Assembly: GCA_003246675.1 (NCBI GenBank)
Contig: QJZQ01000143.1
Coordinates: 1-48,601 of the forward strand
Direction: 5' to 3'
Length of the DNA stretch: 48,601 nucleotides
DNA from: Nitrospirota bacterium
Lineage (GTDB): Bacteria; Nitrospinota; Nitrospinia; Nitrospinales; VA-1
Position 1 is the first letter of the stretch. Each line of letters opens with the position of its first letter. Both the position numbers and the translations under genes were made by a program. This document shows positions 15,289-24,134 of the stretch, one piece after another. The notes beneath the pieces are model-generated. The model searched no databases. It was not told where the DNA came from and saw only the letters and a list, made by a program, of their open reading frames with translations.

Positions 15289-16254
15289 TTGAACAGCATC
15301 GCCGATAAAGAAATCATCATCGAAGACAACAAGCTGATTCCGGAAATTTTTGGCATTCACGACACCCACCTCAAGCTGATCGAGAAAAAATTCAACGTCC
15401 GCCTGACCACGCGCGAAAACGTGATCCGCATCAAGGGGGAAGCCCCGGCGGTGGAACAGGTGGACCGGCTGATCAGCCAGTTGCAGGAACTCTACAACGG
15501 GAAAACCCCGATCCTCAACGGGGACCTGAAGTTCGCCATCCGCCTCGCCGCCGATGACCCGGGCGTGGATCTGAAAGCCATCTTCAGCGAGCGCATCACC
15601 GTTTCCCAGGAAAAGGGTTTCGTCACGCCCAAGGGGCGTACCCAGAGGGAATTCATCCACGCGGCCCGGCAATGCGATATCGTCCTCGGCATTGGCCCCG
15701 CAGGCACCGGGAAAACCTATCTCGCGGTGGCTCTGGCGGTGGAGGGGCTGCTCAAGCACCAGTTCAAGAAAATCGTCCTCGTCCGGCCCGCCGTTGAAGC
15801 CGGAGAAAAACTCGGTTTTCTCCCCGGCGACATCGCCGAGAAGATCAACCCGTATCTCATGCCGCTCTACGACGCCCTGAACGACCTGCTGCCGGTCAAC
15901 CAGGTGTGGAAAATGATCGAGGACGGCATCATCGAAATCGCCCCCCTCGCCTACATGCGCGGCCGCACCTTGAACGACGCGTTCATCATCCTCGACGAGG
16001 CGCAGAATTCCACCCGCGAGCAGATGAAGATGTTTCTGACCCGGCTCGGCTTCCGCTCGAAAATGGTGGTCACCGGCGATATCACCCAGGTCGACCTCAG
16101 CAACCCCGGGGACTCGGGCCTCATCCACGCCAAGGGACTCCTGCAGGGCATCGAGGGCATCCATTTTTCGTTTTTCACCCAGAAGGACGTGATCCGGCAC
16201 GACCTGGTCAAGAAAATCATCCAGGCCTACGAAACCGGCGGCAGCCAGCGCTGA
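15289..16254 (+). CDS. phoH: PhoH-like ATPase
   Basis: The 321-residue protein starts at TTG (15289) with AGAGG ten bases upstream. It has an N-terminal KH-like part (residues 1-80), then the P-loop GIGPAGTGKTYLAVALAVEG (about 134-153) and Walker B FIILDEAQNS, with VVTGDITQVDLS as the following motor motif. PhoH proteins are predicted RNA-associated ATPases. The gene precedes ybeY, a very common pairing in bacteria linked to rRNA maturation and quality control. Confidence 0.93.
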   Translation: MNSIADKEIIIEDNKLIPEIFGIHDTHLKLIEKKFNVRLTTRENVIRIKGEAPAVEQVDRLISQLQELYNGKTPILNGDLKFAIRLAADDPGVDLKAIFSERITVSQEKGFVTPKGRTQREFIHAARQCDIVLGIGPAGTGKTYLAVALAVEGLLKHQFKKIVLVRPAVEAGEKLGFLPGDIAEKINPYLMPLYDALNDLLPVNQVWKMIEDGIIEIAPLAYMRGRTLNDAFIILDEAQNSTREQMKMFLTRLGFRSKMVVTGDITQVDLSNPGDSGLIHAKGLLQGIEGIHFSFFTQKDVIRHDLVKKIIQAYETGGSQR

Positions 16255-16334
16255 CCTCCGGCAGGCCATTTCGCGGTCTTCCTGCCCGCGATTTCGTGGT
16301 AAATTAAACCCAAAATACGGGACCGCTTATTATC

Positions 16335-16799
16335 ATGGCCACGCTTCTGACAAACGAGTTTTCCGGCGCGGGTTGCGACGACCAGGCGCTCATCGACCAG
16401 GGCGACCGGGTCCTTTCGGCGCTCGGCATGAGCGCCATGGAGCTCAGCGTCTTGCTGATTGACGACGCGGGCATACAGGAGCTCAACCGGGAATACCGCG
16501 ACCAGGACCGGGCCACCGACGTGCTCTCGTTTTCCCAGCTCGAGGGAGACGGCGGCGGCGATGCGCAGGTGCTGGGCGATGTGGTCATCTCCGTGGAAAC
16601 CGCCCGGCGCCAGGCCGCTCAGCATCAGCTCAGCTTCGAAGAAGAACTGGCCCTCCTGCTCATTCACGGGACGCTTCACCTGGCGGGTTACGACCACGAG
16701 CGCTCCCCCGAGGAGGCCGAAATCATGAAGCAAAAAACCTGGGAAATTTTTGCAATCCTGTATCCAGGGAAAAAGGCCGCCGCGTCCTGCGAATTTTGA
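16335..16799 (+). CDS. ybeY: Endoribonuclease YbeY (16S rRNA maturation)
   Basis: The 154-residue protein has the zinc site LLIHGTLHLAGYDHE, the H-x3-H-x5-H motif of YbeY, and the upstream NREYRDQDRATDVLSF segment typical of the family. YbeY is a single-strand endonuclease needed for 16S rRNA 3'-end processing. The last 15 residues (YPGKKAAASCEF) are a little beyond the usual end. It follows phoH after 80 bases. Confidence 0.93.
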   Translation: MATLLTNEFSGAGCDDQALIDQGDRVLSALGMSAMELSVLLIDDAGIQELNREYRDQDRATDVLSFSQLEGDGGGDAQVLGDVVISVETARRQAAQHQLSFEEELALLLIHGTLHLAGYDHERSPEEAEIMKQKTWEIFAILYPGKKAAASCEF

Positions 16800-16830
16800 C
16801 CGGCGCGGCCCTCAACAAGCGAGGCCGAAC

Positions 16831-17313
16831 GTGGAACAGATCTGGGCCCCATGGCGAATGGAATACATCGGCCGGAAAAAATCCGGCGACTGTATTTTCT
16901 GCACCCTGCCGAGTGAAAAACGGGACGAGGAAAATTTTATCCTGCATCGTGGTGGCGATTTTTTCGTCATCATGAACATCTTCCCTTACAACACCGGGCA
17001 CCTCATGGTCGCCCCCTACCGGCACGCGGGCTGCGTCACCCTGTTCAGCGAAAAGGAAAGCGCTGAAAAGGATCGTTTGACGCAGAAATGCGTCGCCGTT
17101 CTGCGCGACTGCCTCAACCCCGAGGGCTTCAATATCGGCATCAACCTGGGCAAGGCCGGCGGCGCCGGCTTCGAGGAGCACGTCCACGTGCACGTCGTTC
17201 CGCGCTGGACGGGCGACACGAACTTCATGCCCGTGCTCGCCGACACGAAGATTCACCCCGAGCACCTGCGATCCACCTACGAGAAACTCAAGCCCCATTT
17301 CGAGAGCGCCTGA
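16831..17313 (+). CDS. HIT-family hydrolase (AP4A phosphorylase-like)
   Basis: I choose the GTG at 16831 (MEQIWAPWRMEYIGRKK) with GAGG upstream, instead of the track start at 16750, because WAPWRMEYI is the conserved family start. The 160-residue protein has CIFC (part of a zinc site), GHLMVAPYRHAG and the histidine triad HVHVHVVPRW followed by GDTNFMPV, typical of the bacterial HIT branch close to AP4A phosphorylase/Fhit. It hydrolyses or phosphorolyses nucleotide phosphoesters. It lies between ybeY and mutS, with 9 bases to mutS. Confidence 0.88.
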   Translation: MEQIWAPWRMEYIGRKKSGDCIFCTLPSEKRDEENFILHRGGDFFVIMNIFPYNTGHLMVAPYRHAGCVTLFSEKESAEKDRLTQKCVAVLRDCLNPEGFNIGINLGKAGGAGFEEHVHVHVVPRWTGDTNFMPVLADTKIHPEHLRSTYEKLKPHFESA

Positions 17314-17322
17314 CCCCCGTTC

Positions 17323-19965
17323 ATGACCCAGCCCGCAACCGCGAAAATCGAAGACGACACGCCGATGATGCGGCAGTATCAGAGCATCAAGCGGCAGTGC
17401 TCCGATGCGATCCTGTTCTTCCGGATGGGGGATTTTTACGAGATGTTCAATGAAGACGCGAAAGCCGCCGCCGATATTCTTGACATCGCCCTCACATCGC
17501 GCAGCAAGAACAAAGCGAACCCCATTCCCATGTGCGGGGTGCCCCACCATGCCGCCAGCGCCTATATTTCGCGGTTGATTCAGGCCGGAAGAAAGGTCGC
17601 CATCTGCGAACAGATGGAGGACCCGAAACTGACCAAGGGGCTGGTGAAGCGAGGCATCGTCCGGGTGGTGACGCCGGGCACGGTGATCGACGACAGCCTG
17701 CTCGACCCCAAGACCAATCATTTTATCGCATCGCTGTATTACGGCCGCGGCGGGATGGGGCTCGCGGTCCTCGACGTTTCCACGGGCCTGTTCCGCATCA
17801 CCGAAACCGAGGGCGAAAATGCCGAGCCCCTCCTTCTCGATGAGTTGGAAAAACTCGCCCCCAAGGAAGTCCTGGTTCCCGAATCGTCGCGCAGCGACGC
17901 CCGGGACCGGCGCCTCGACGGTTTTTTCGTCCATGCGCAGGACGACTGGAGCTACTCCCACGGCGAGGCGGAACGCGCCCTGCTCGAACATTTCAAGACC
18001 GTCTCCCTCGACGGCTTCGGCTGCGCCGGACTTAAATACGCGGTCTGTGCGGCGGGGGCGCTCCTTTATTACCTCCGGGAAACGCAGAAGTCCGCCCTGA
18101 AGCACATCACCGCCGTCACCCCGTTTTCCATCCACCATGCCATGATGCTCGACCCCACCACGGTGAAGAGCCTGGAGCTCGTCCAGGCCAGCGACGGCGG
18201 CCGCAAGAACTCGCTTCTTGATCTGCTGGACCTGGCGCAAACGCCGATGGGCTCCCGGCGCATCAAGGAGTGGATTCTGAAACCGCGAATCGACAGAAAA
18301 ACCATCGAGGAGCGCCTCGAACAGGTCGCCGCCTTCAAGGAGCGGCTGCTGCATCGAAACGACATCCGCACCCGGCTCAAGAGCATGAGCGACATGGAGC
18401 GGCTCCTCGGCCGCATCTCTCTCGGCGTGGCTTCGCCAAGGGACCTGGCGGCGCTTCGCAACTCCATCGCCAGCCTGGAGCCGATCCTCACGCTGCTCCT
18501 TGAATTCCCCGAGCCGGTGGCCGCCGCCTACAGCGAACGCTGGGACGGCCTGGCCGACCTGTTCGCCCTGATCGACCGCTACATCGAGGACGAACCGCCC
18601 CTCAACCTGAAGGACGGCCGCCTCATCCGCCGCGGCTGCGACCCGGAGCTCGACCGCCTGACCTCCATCCTGAGCGATGGCAAGAACTGGATCGCCCGGC
18701 TGGAAACCAGCGAAAAGGAACGCACCGGCATCTCCGCCCTCAAGGTGGGCTACAACAAGATCTACGGCTACTACATCGAGATCACCAAAAGACATCTCGA
18801 CCGGGTTCCGGAAAATTACATCCGCAAACAATCGCTGGTCAACGCCGAGCGCTTCATCTCTCCCGAGCTCAAGGAGTACGAGACCGAGATCACCGGCGCC
18901 GAAGACCAGATCGCCGAACTCGAGGCCCGGCTCTTCAGGCAACTTCAGGAAGACGTGGCGGCCGAGGGAGCGCGCATCCAGCGCATGGCCGCCGTCATCA
19001 GCGAGCTTGACGCCCTCGCCGCGTTCGCCGAAACGGCGCACCGCTACAATTATACGCGGCCGGTCATCCGCGAGGACGCCGTGCTGCTGCTCGAGGACGG
19101 CCGCCACCCGCTGGTGGAAAAGATCGATCCCTCCACGCCCTTCATCCCTAATGATACACGCATGGACTCGGATGAAAACCAGATCATGATGATCACCGGG
19201 CCCAATATGGCGGGAAAATCCACCTACCTGCGGCAAGTGGCCCTCATCGCGCTGCTTGGGCAGGTGGGAAGTTTCGTGCCGGCCCGCCGGGCCGAAATCG
19301 GCCTGGTCGACCGCATCTTTTCCCGTGTCGGCGCCCAGGACCATCTGCTGAAAGGCCAGTCCACCTTCATGGTGGAAATGAACGAGACGGCAAATATCCT
19401 CAACAACGCCACCGGTAAAAGTCTTATTATTCTCGACGAAATCGGCCGCGGCACCAGCACCTTCGACGGCATCAGCATCGCCTGGGCCGTGGTGGAATAC
19501 CTGCACGGCAAGGAAGGCGGCGGCCCCAAGACCCTGTTCGCCACCCACTACCACGAACTGACCGATCTCGCCCGCGTTCTTCCGGGAGTGAAAAACTTCA
19601 ACGTTCAGGTCAAGGAATGGAACGACGAGATCATCTTCCTCCGGAAAATCGCCCCCGGCGGCGCCGACAAAAGCTACGGTATCCAGGTGGCCCGGCTGGC
19701 CGGGCTGCCCCGGCAGGTGCTCCTGCGCGCCTTCGAAATTCTGGACAACCTGGAAAAAAGCGAATTCGATGAAGCCGGCCTGCCGAAAATCGCCCATTCG
19801 GCAGAGGCCGCAGAACCCGAGCCGTTGCAACTTTCGATTTTTCAGGAAGAGCCCCCTCCCCTCATCCAAAAACTGAACTCTATCGACCCCGAAAACGTCT
19901 CCCCCCGGCAGGCGCTCGACCACCTCTACGAACTCATCCAGCTGTGGAAGCAGATGAAGCCCTGA
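17323..19965 (+). CDS. mutS: DNA mismatch repair protein MutS
   Basis: The 880-residue protein is a full-length MutS. The mismatch-reading motif GDFYEMF lies near residue 37, the connector and lever domains follow, and the ATPase has Walker A TGPNMAGKSTYLRQ (about 625-638), LIILDEIGRGTSTFDGISIA and the ATHYHEL switch. The C-terminal SPRQALDHLYELIQLWKQ is the tetramerisation-type tail. The protein binds mismatches and recruits MutL. A 1066-residue antisense ORF across it is a composition artefact. It closes the phoH-ybeY-HIT-mutS row. Confidence 0.97.
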   Translation: MTQPATAKIEDDTPMMRQYQSIKRQCSDAILFFRMGDFYEMFNEDAKAAADILDIALTSRSKNKANPIPMCGVPHHAASAYISRLIQAGRKVAICEQMEDPKLTKGLVKRGIVRVVTPGTVIDDSLLDPKTNHFIASLYYGRGGMGLAVLDVSTGLFRITETEGENAEPLLLDELEKLAPKEVLVPESSRSDARDRRLDGFFVHAQDDWSYSHGEAERALLEHFKTVSLDGFGCAGLKYAVCAAGALLYYLRETQKSALKHITAVTPFSIHHAMMLDPTTVKSLELVQASDGGRKNSLLDLLDLAQTPMGSRRIKEWILKPRIDRKTIEERLEQVAAFKERLLHRNDIRTRLKSMSDMERLLGRISLGVASPRDLAALRNSIASLEPILTLLLEFPEPVAAAYSERWDGLADLFALIDRYIEDEPPLNLKDGRLIRRGCDPELDRLTSILSDGKNWIARLETSEKERTGISALKVGYNKIYGYYIEITKRHLDRVPENYIRKQSLVNAERFISPELKEYETEITGAEDQIAELEARLFRQLQEDVAAEGARIQRMAAVISELDALAAFAETAHRYNYTRPVIREDAVLLLEDGRHPLVEKIDPSTPFIPNDTRMDSDENQIMMITGPNMAGKSTYLRQVALIALLGQVGSFVPARRAEIGLVDRIFSRVGAQDHLLKGQSTFMVEMNETANILNNATGKSLIILDEIGRGTSTFDGISIAWAVVEYLHGKEGGGPKTLFATHYHELTDLARVLPGVKNFNVQVKEWNDEIIFLRKIAPGGADKSYGIQVARLAGLPRQVLLRAFEILDNLEKSEFDEAGLPKIAHSAEAAEPEPLQLSIFQEEPPPLIQKLNSIDPENVSPRQALDHLYELIQLWKQMKP

Positions 19966-20073
19966 CCCCCGCGAAAGAAGCGCACGAAGAACCGGCTGTT
20001 CACGATTGGATAATAACCGTCACGCATCCGCACACCCCCTGAACGTAATTCCCGGTTTTTCAGCACCGGAAAA

Positions 20074-20090
20074 TTGGCATAGCCTTTGCT
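20074..20090 (+). promoter_or_regulatory. Sigma-54 (RpoN) promoter candidate
   Basis: TTGGCATAGCCTTTGCT matches the -24/-12 consensus (TTGGCAC-G-R-N3-TTGCW) with both GG and GC doublets at exact spacing. Transcription would start near 20101, leaving a leader of about 78 bases before the zinc-ribbon gene at 20179. An activator site would be expected 80-200 bases upstream, within the end of mutS; I did not find a clear one. The overlapping TATAAA is less well placed for sigma-70. Confidence 0.7.
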
Positions 20091-20121
20091 ATAAAGTATG
20101 GATCGAAAGGTGCGGACTTTA

Positions 20122-20157
20122 GTCCCGTCCGCCCCGGGCAAGCTCGCTCCCGGGACA
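20122..20157 (+). promoter_or_regulatory. Leader hairpin before the zinc-ribbon gene
   Basis: Two CCCGGG blocks separated by CAAGCTCGCT can pair in the leader of the sigma-54-type transcript. There is no following T-run. It may stabilise the transcript or affect ribosome access; low confidence. Confidence 0.3.
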
Positions 20158-20178
20158 CCCATCAAAGGAGATGCAACA

Positions 20179-20436
20179 ATGCCCAACCCTGGCTACTGCG
20201 AATGTCCCTTCTGTCACGGGGAAATCAAAAATAAATCGCTTAAATGCAAGCACTGCGAATCCCTGTTTTTACCCGACCAGCACGTTCATGGCGGGGAGTG
20301 CCCGTTTTGCAAGGAAAGCATCCACCCGGAGGCCATTCGCTGCATGCATTGCAAAACCAACCTGTTTTCCATCCCCGTGGCCAGCCGGCTGATGCACGCC
20401 ATCGACCTGGAAAAAATCGTTTTCGGGGAAGGCTGA
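20179..20436 (+). CDS. Small double zinc-ribbon protein
   Basis: I choose the ATG at 20179 (MPNPGYCECPFCHGEI), 8 bases after an AAAGGAG site, rather than the track start at 20098, which lies at or before the predicted transcription start. The 85-residue protein has two CxxC...CxxC ribbons, CPFCHGEIKNKSLKCKHC and CPFCKESIHPEAIRCMHC, followed by a short helix (LMHAIDLEKIVFGEG). Zinc ribbons of this kind often bind nucleic acid or partner proteins. The specific role is unknown. A sigma-54-type promoter lies directly upstream, suggesting conditional expression. Confidence 0.8.
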   Translation: MPNPGYCECPFCHGEIKNKSLKCKHCESLFLPDQHVHGGECPFCKESIHPEAIRCMHCKTNLFSIPVASRLMHAIDLEKIVFGEG

Positions 20437-20646
20437 TTTGTCGCCTGGCCCTCGCGAGGAAGACGGCCGATTCGGCCTGCCCATAAACCGGCTCATTTTT
20501 TCTATGCGGGCGTTGTTCATCCGCCCAGGCAAAACCGCTAACGTACTGTAAAACCGGAACAAATAGTCTTGGGCCGGGCCTAAGGCCAACAAATTCTGAT
20601 CTTTACAAGAGAACCGGAATAAGGTAAGGTGATTAGTGGAAGGGAA

Positions 20647-20661
20647 GTCCGAAATCGGACC
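20647..20661 (+). promoter_or_regulatory. Short hairpin in the gap before the DUF4390 gene
   Basis: GTCCG and CGGAC pair around AAAT. It is the only structure I can point to in the 376-base gap 20437-20812; a weak TTTACA...TAAGGT pair lies just upstream (about 20602-20630) as a poor promoter candidate. No further gene is seen in this gap. Confidence 0.22.
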
Positions 20662-20812
20662 GGGGAACTCTACCACCCTCCTCAAGGATTTGCTTCTTCT
20701 GCAGTTTCAGGATCGACATCTTTTCCTGCTGTTCAGGCTCAAGGGCAACGCCACCTTAACCGATAAATACTCAGATCCTTTTACCGCGAATGTTTTCCCT
20801 CAGAGGTTTGTA

Positions 20813-21514
20813 TTGAAAACTTTCAACACAGACAGGGCAGGCTTTTTCAGCAAGCACATGGCCTGGTTTCTGTTTCTGGGCTTGATCCTGGCAAACCCGG
20901 TGTGGGCGAACTCTCCCTCGCTGGTGAACCTGGATGTGGCGGCCAAGGGCCGGTACGTCACTCTCGACGCTCGCCTCGTCAACGGCCTGAACGGAAAGGT
21001 GCAGGAAGCCATTGAAAGCGGCATGCCGATCACCTTCACCTACAGCATCGAACTGCGGGAAAAAGGGGCCATGTGGGGCGACCGCCTTGTGCGCGCCAGC
21101 GAGGTGACCCACACCGTTCAGTACGACTCATTGAAAAAAGTTTACCGCTTTTCAGAAGAGGGAAACAACGTCCAGCGCAAGGTGATCACCCACAAAAAGG
21201 AAAGCTATCAGAAGTTGATGGAAACCTTGAATCAGATTCCGATCGCCCCCATTTACCGCCTCGACCCGGACAATACTTATTATGTCCGTGTCCGCGCCAA
21301 TCTCAAGGCCGATGAACTCCGGTTCCCGTCCAACTACCTGTTTTTCTTTGTTCCATTCAATGACTTTAAAACCTCCTGGGCCCAATCCTCTCCCATTGCG
21401 ATCGACACGGTACCCACATCCGTCGACGAAGCCCTGAACACCACGCCAAACGAGGGTGAGGAAGAAGGAAATCCGGAGGTTTTGAAGCATGTCATCCGAT
21501 CCTTCAACAAATAA
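20813..21514 (+). CDS. DUF4390 family periplasmic/membrane-anchored protein
   Basis: The track ORF begins at 20636, but the likely start is the TTG at 20813 (LKTFNTDRAGFFSKHMAWFL) with AGAGG 6 bases upstream; the signal-peptide-like segment WFLFLGLILANPVWA then lies close to the N-terminus. The mature part is a beta-rich DUF4390-like domain (GRYVTLDARLVNGLNGKVQE, GMPITFTYSIELREKGAMWG, YYVRVRANLKADELRFPSNY). The family is commonly encoded directly before NtrY-type kinases, as here, with a 26-base overlap. It may be an extracytoplasmic partner of the kinase; that is inference. Confidence 0.78.
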   Translation: MKTFNTDRAGFFSKHMAWFLFLGLILANPVWANSPSLVNLDVAAKGRYVTLDARLVNGLNGKVQEAIESGMPITFTYSIELREKGAMWGDRLVRASEVTHTVQYDSLKKVYRFSEEGNNVQRKVITHKKESYQKLMETLNQIPIAPIYRLDPDNTYYVRVRANLKADELRFPSNYLFFFVPFNDFKTSWAQSSPIAIDTVPTSVDEALNTTPNEGEEEGNPEVLKHVIRSFNK

Positions 21515-23789
21515 ACTTCGCTTCACCCAGCCCTCCGAGGACTTCGTCCGGCGTAAAAACAGGCGTGCGCGGATCAACATCGCCGTCATCATCCTCTCCC
21601 TCATCGGCCTCACGGCTCTTGAAAATCATTTCCTGAACCAGCAGACCTCGGCGCCCATCGCCAATAACATCGCGATTCTCGCGGTGTTCAACCTCATTCT
21701 CATCCTGCTGTTCATCCTGATCGTTCTGATCGCCCGGAACCTCGTCAAGCTGTATCACGAGCGCAAAAGCAAGATCATCGGCTCCCGGTTTCAGACCAAG
21801 CTGATCATCGCCCTTTTGATCCTCGCCCTGGTGCCTTCCACCCTGCTCTTCATCACGGCGAGCAAGCTGTTCACCTACAGCATTGGCAGTTGGTTCAACC
21901 TGCAGGTGGAGGCAACCCTGGAGCAATCCATGGACGTGGCTCGCGGTTATTACTCCTACATGGAAAAAGACGCTCTGGACAAGGCTAAAAATATCGAAAA
22001 CTTTATCACGCGGGATGAGCTTTACCGGCAGCCGCGACGCGGCGATCTGGCCCTCCTGGCCCGTGCCAAGGTTGCGGAGTATCAACTGGCGGGAATCATC
22101 GTGTTCGACAGCAACAAAAACCGTGTGGTGGAAGAGCTCAACCCCAGCCTCCCCCACGAAGGCATCGACCTCGACTACCAGGACCTGATCCAGAAAAGCG
22201 TCGATGGCGAAGGGGTCTCGGAAATCCGGGCCTGGAACCAGCAGGTTTTTCTGACTGCAGTGGTCCCCCTGGCCGAAACCCTGGATGATAAAAAATTCAT
22301 CTGGGGCTACATCCTCACCCTGACCCACATTTCCAAGGGAACACTGCTCCAGATCGAAGCCATCCGCAACACCTTCGAGGACTATAAGCAGCAGACCTTT
22401 CTCAAGCTGCCTGTCACCGCGAGCTACTACGTCACGTTCCTGCTCATCACCCTTCTGATCCTGTTTTCCGCGATCTGGCTCGGCTTCTACATCGCCCGCG
22501 GCATCACCGTGCCTATCCAGGAACTGGCCAAGGGCACCCGGCGCATCGCCGACGGCGACCTGAACTTCAAGATCGATTTTCGGGCCAACGACGAAATAGG
22601 CATTCTCATCGACTCGTTCAATACGATGACCGATCAGCTCTCTGAAGGCCGCATGAAAGTCCAGCACGCTCACGAGCACCTCAAGCAGACCAACATCGAA
22701 CTTGAGCGGCGGCGGTCCTACATCGAGACGATCCTCGAGAATATCGGCGCGGGGGTCATTTCCATCGACAAGAAAGGCCGCGTCACCACCTTCAACAAGG
22801 CGGCTGGGAAAATTCTGAACGCCCGCATGGTCGACGTATTCGGCACCAGCTACAAGGACACGTTCCCCGCCAGCTTTCGCGACCCCATCCGCAAAATGAT
22901 CAAGCAGATGACCTTCCAGAACCGGGAGTTCCTGGAAGAGCAAATCGAATTGAGGGTGGAAGAAAATACACTGACTCTACTGGTCAACATTCAGGTGCTG
23001 CACGACCTCGATCAAAAATACCTCGGCCTCGTCATCGTCTTCGAGGACCTGACGCAGATGATCAAGACACAGAAAATCGCCGCGTGGCGAGAGGTCGCCC
23101 AGGGCATCGCGCATGAAATCAAGAACCCCCTCACCCCGATTCAGCTCAACACCCAGCGCCTGCGCAAAAAATTCTATGAGGATAAGGACGATTTCGGCCG
23201 TGTGTTTGAGGAGAGCATCGGAATCATCTCTCAGGAAGTCGAAGGCATGAAGGAACTCCTCAGCGAGTTCCAGCGTTTCTCGCGCATGCCCGCACCGAAC
23301 CCGAAGCCCGCCTCCCTGCACAAGATCATCGACGACGTGTCCGTGCTTTACACCGACCTTGGCAAGGATGTCCTGATACAGAAAGATTACGATACCCGCA
23401 TCGACCTGCTCAACCTCGACACCGAGCAGATCCGCCGCGTCTTCATCAACCTGTTCGAAAACGCCATCGATGCCGTGGGGGAAAGCGGCCAAATCACCAT
23501 CAGCACCCGCCTGTACCCGGAGGAGCACCAGGCGCGAGTCGAGTTTTCGGACAACGGGTCCGGGGTGTCCGCCCAAAATATGAATAAACTGTTCGTGCCC
23601 CACTTCACCACCAAGAAACGCGGCACCGGCCTTGGCCTCGCCATCGTCAACCGCATCATCGTCGACCACGAAGGCACCATTCAGGTGCGCGAAAACCAGC
23701 CCCGGGGGACGGTGTTTACGATCACCCTGCCCCACGCGGCCCGGCCCACCACCCGGCCCTTTCTGCCTTCCTCGCCCTCGCCGTTTTAA
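21489..23789 (+). CDS. ntrY: NtrY-type membrane histidine kinase
   Basis: The 766-residue kinase has an N-terminal cluster of membrane helices (NIAVIILSLIGLTAL, ILAVFNLILILLFILIVLIA, LIIALLILALVPSTLLFITA), an extracytoplasmic sensor region (about 140-295), a further helix (YYVTFLLITLLILFSAIWLG), HAMP (about 340-390), a PAS domain (ETILENIGAGVISIDKKGRV), an H-box WREVAQGIAHEIKNPLTPIQ, and an ATPase domain with NLFENAIDA, DNGSG and GTGLGLAIV. This is the NtrY layout. Usually an NtrX response regulator lies next door; none is found here, so its partner is elsewhere. NtrY/NtrX systems often act with sigma-54. The gene overlaps the DUF4390 gene. The C-terminal PSSPSPF tail is outside the family. 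Confidence 0.9.
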   Translation: MSSDPSTNKLRFTQPSEDFVRRKNRRARINIAVIILSLIGLTALENHFLNQQTSAPIANNIAILAVFNLILILLFILIVLIARNLVKLYHERKSKIIGSRFQTKLIIALLILALVPSTLLFITASKLFTYSIGSWFNLQVEATLEQSMDVARGYYSYMEKDALDKAKNIENFITRDELYRQPRRGDLALLARAKVAEYQLAGIIVFDSNKNRVVEELNPSLPHEGIDLDYQDLIQKSVDGEGVSEIRAWNQQVFLTAVVPLAETLDDKKFIWGYILTLTHISKGTLLQIEAIRNTFEDYKQQTFLKLPVTASYYVTFLLITLLILFSAIWLGFYIARGITVPIQELAKGTRRIADGDLNFKIDFRANDEIGILIDSFNTMTDQLSEGRMKVQHAHEHLKQTNIELERRRSYIETILENIGAGVISIDKKGRVTTFNKAAGKILNARMVDVFGTSYKDTFPASFRDPIRKMIKQMTFQNREFLEEQIELRVEENTLTLLVNIQVLHDLDQKYLGLVIVFEDLTQMIKTQKIAAWREVAQGIAHEIKNPLTPIQLNTQRLRKKFYEDKDDFGRVFEESIGIISQEVEGMKELLSEFQRFSRMPAPNPKPASLHKIIDDVSVLYTDLGKDVLIQKDYDTRIDLLNLDTEQIRRVFINLFENAIDAVGESGQITISTRLYPEEHQARVEFSDNGSGVSAQNMNKLFVPHFTTKKRGTGLGLAIVNRIIVDHEGTIQVRENQPRGTVFTITLPHAARPTTRPFLPSSPSPF

Positions 23790-23887
23790 ACTCCGGGTGT
23801 TTGTCTCCGGGCTTTTCTTCGCCGGGCAAATGCTTTAAAATAGCCAAACATAAACACTTCTTCCCTCTTCCGCCGGGAGTTTGAGCC

Positions 23888-24118
23888 ATGAAGAAAACCC
23901 TGACGCTGACGCTCGACGAACAGACTTATGAACGCCTGCTGGCCGCGTGCCAGGGGGACGAGAAAGCTCTGGCGCGCCGGGCGGAGGAAATCATCGAAGA
24001 ACAATTCGCGGCTCCCCAGAATGCGGACCAGAGCCTGAACGCCGACGGGCTGGAAGACTACCTGAACAAATCAACCACCGGCAGCCGGGCCTACGGCGTC
24101 AAGGGCCAGGGTTGGTGA
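23888..24118 (+). CDS. Small ribbon-helix-helix-like protein
   Basis: The 76-residue protein starts MKKTLTLTLDEQTYERLLAA, a beta strand followed by helices in the style of ribbon-helix-helix DNA-binding antitoxins, and ends in a polar tail (SRAYGVKGQGW). A GGGAG site precedes the ATG. No toxin gene lies beside it; the next gene is an aldehyde dehydrogenase 17 bases away, so it may be a small regulator instead of an antitoxin. The RHH assignment is by pattern only. Confidence 0.6.
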   Translation: MKKTLTLTLDEQTYERLLAACQGDEKALARRAEEIIEEQFAAPQNADQSLNADGLEDYLNKSTTGSRAYGVKGQGW

Positions 24119-24134
24119 ACTCCATCCACATACC

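Noticed and set aside
16723-19923. 1066-residue antisense ORF across mutS
   Set aside because: It is the complement-frame shadow of a GC-rich gene; its translation has no conserved motif and mutS is complete with all motifs on the other strand.
21504-22943. 479-residue antisense ORF across the NtrY-type kinase
   Set aside because: Shadow composition and no motif; the kinase frame carries all domains.
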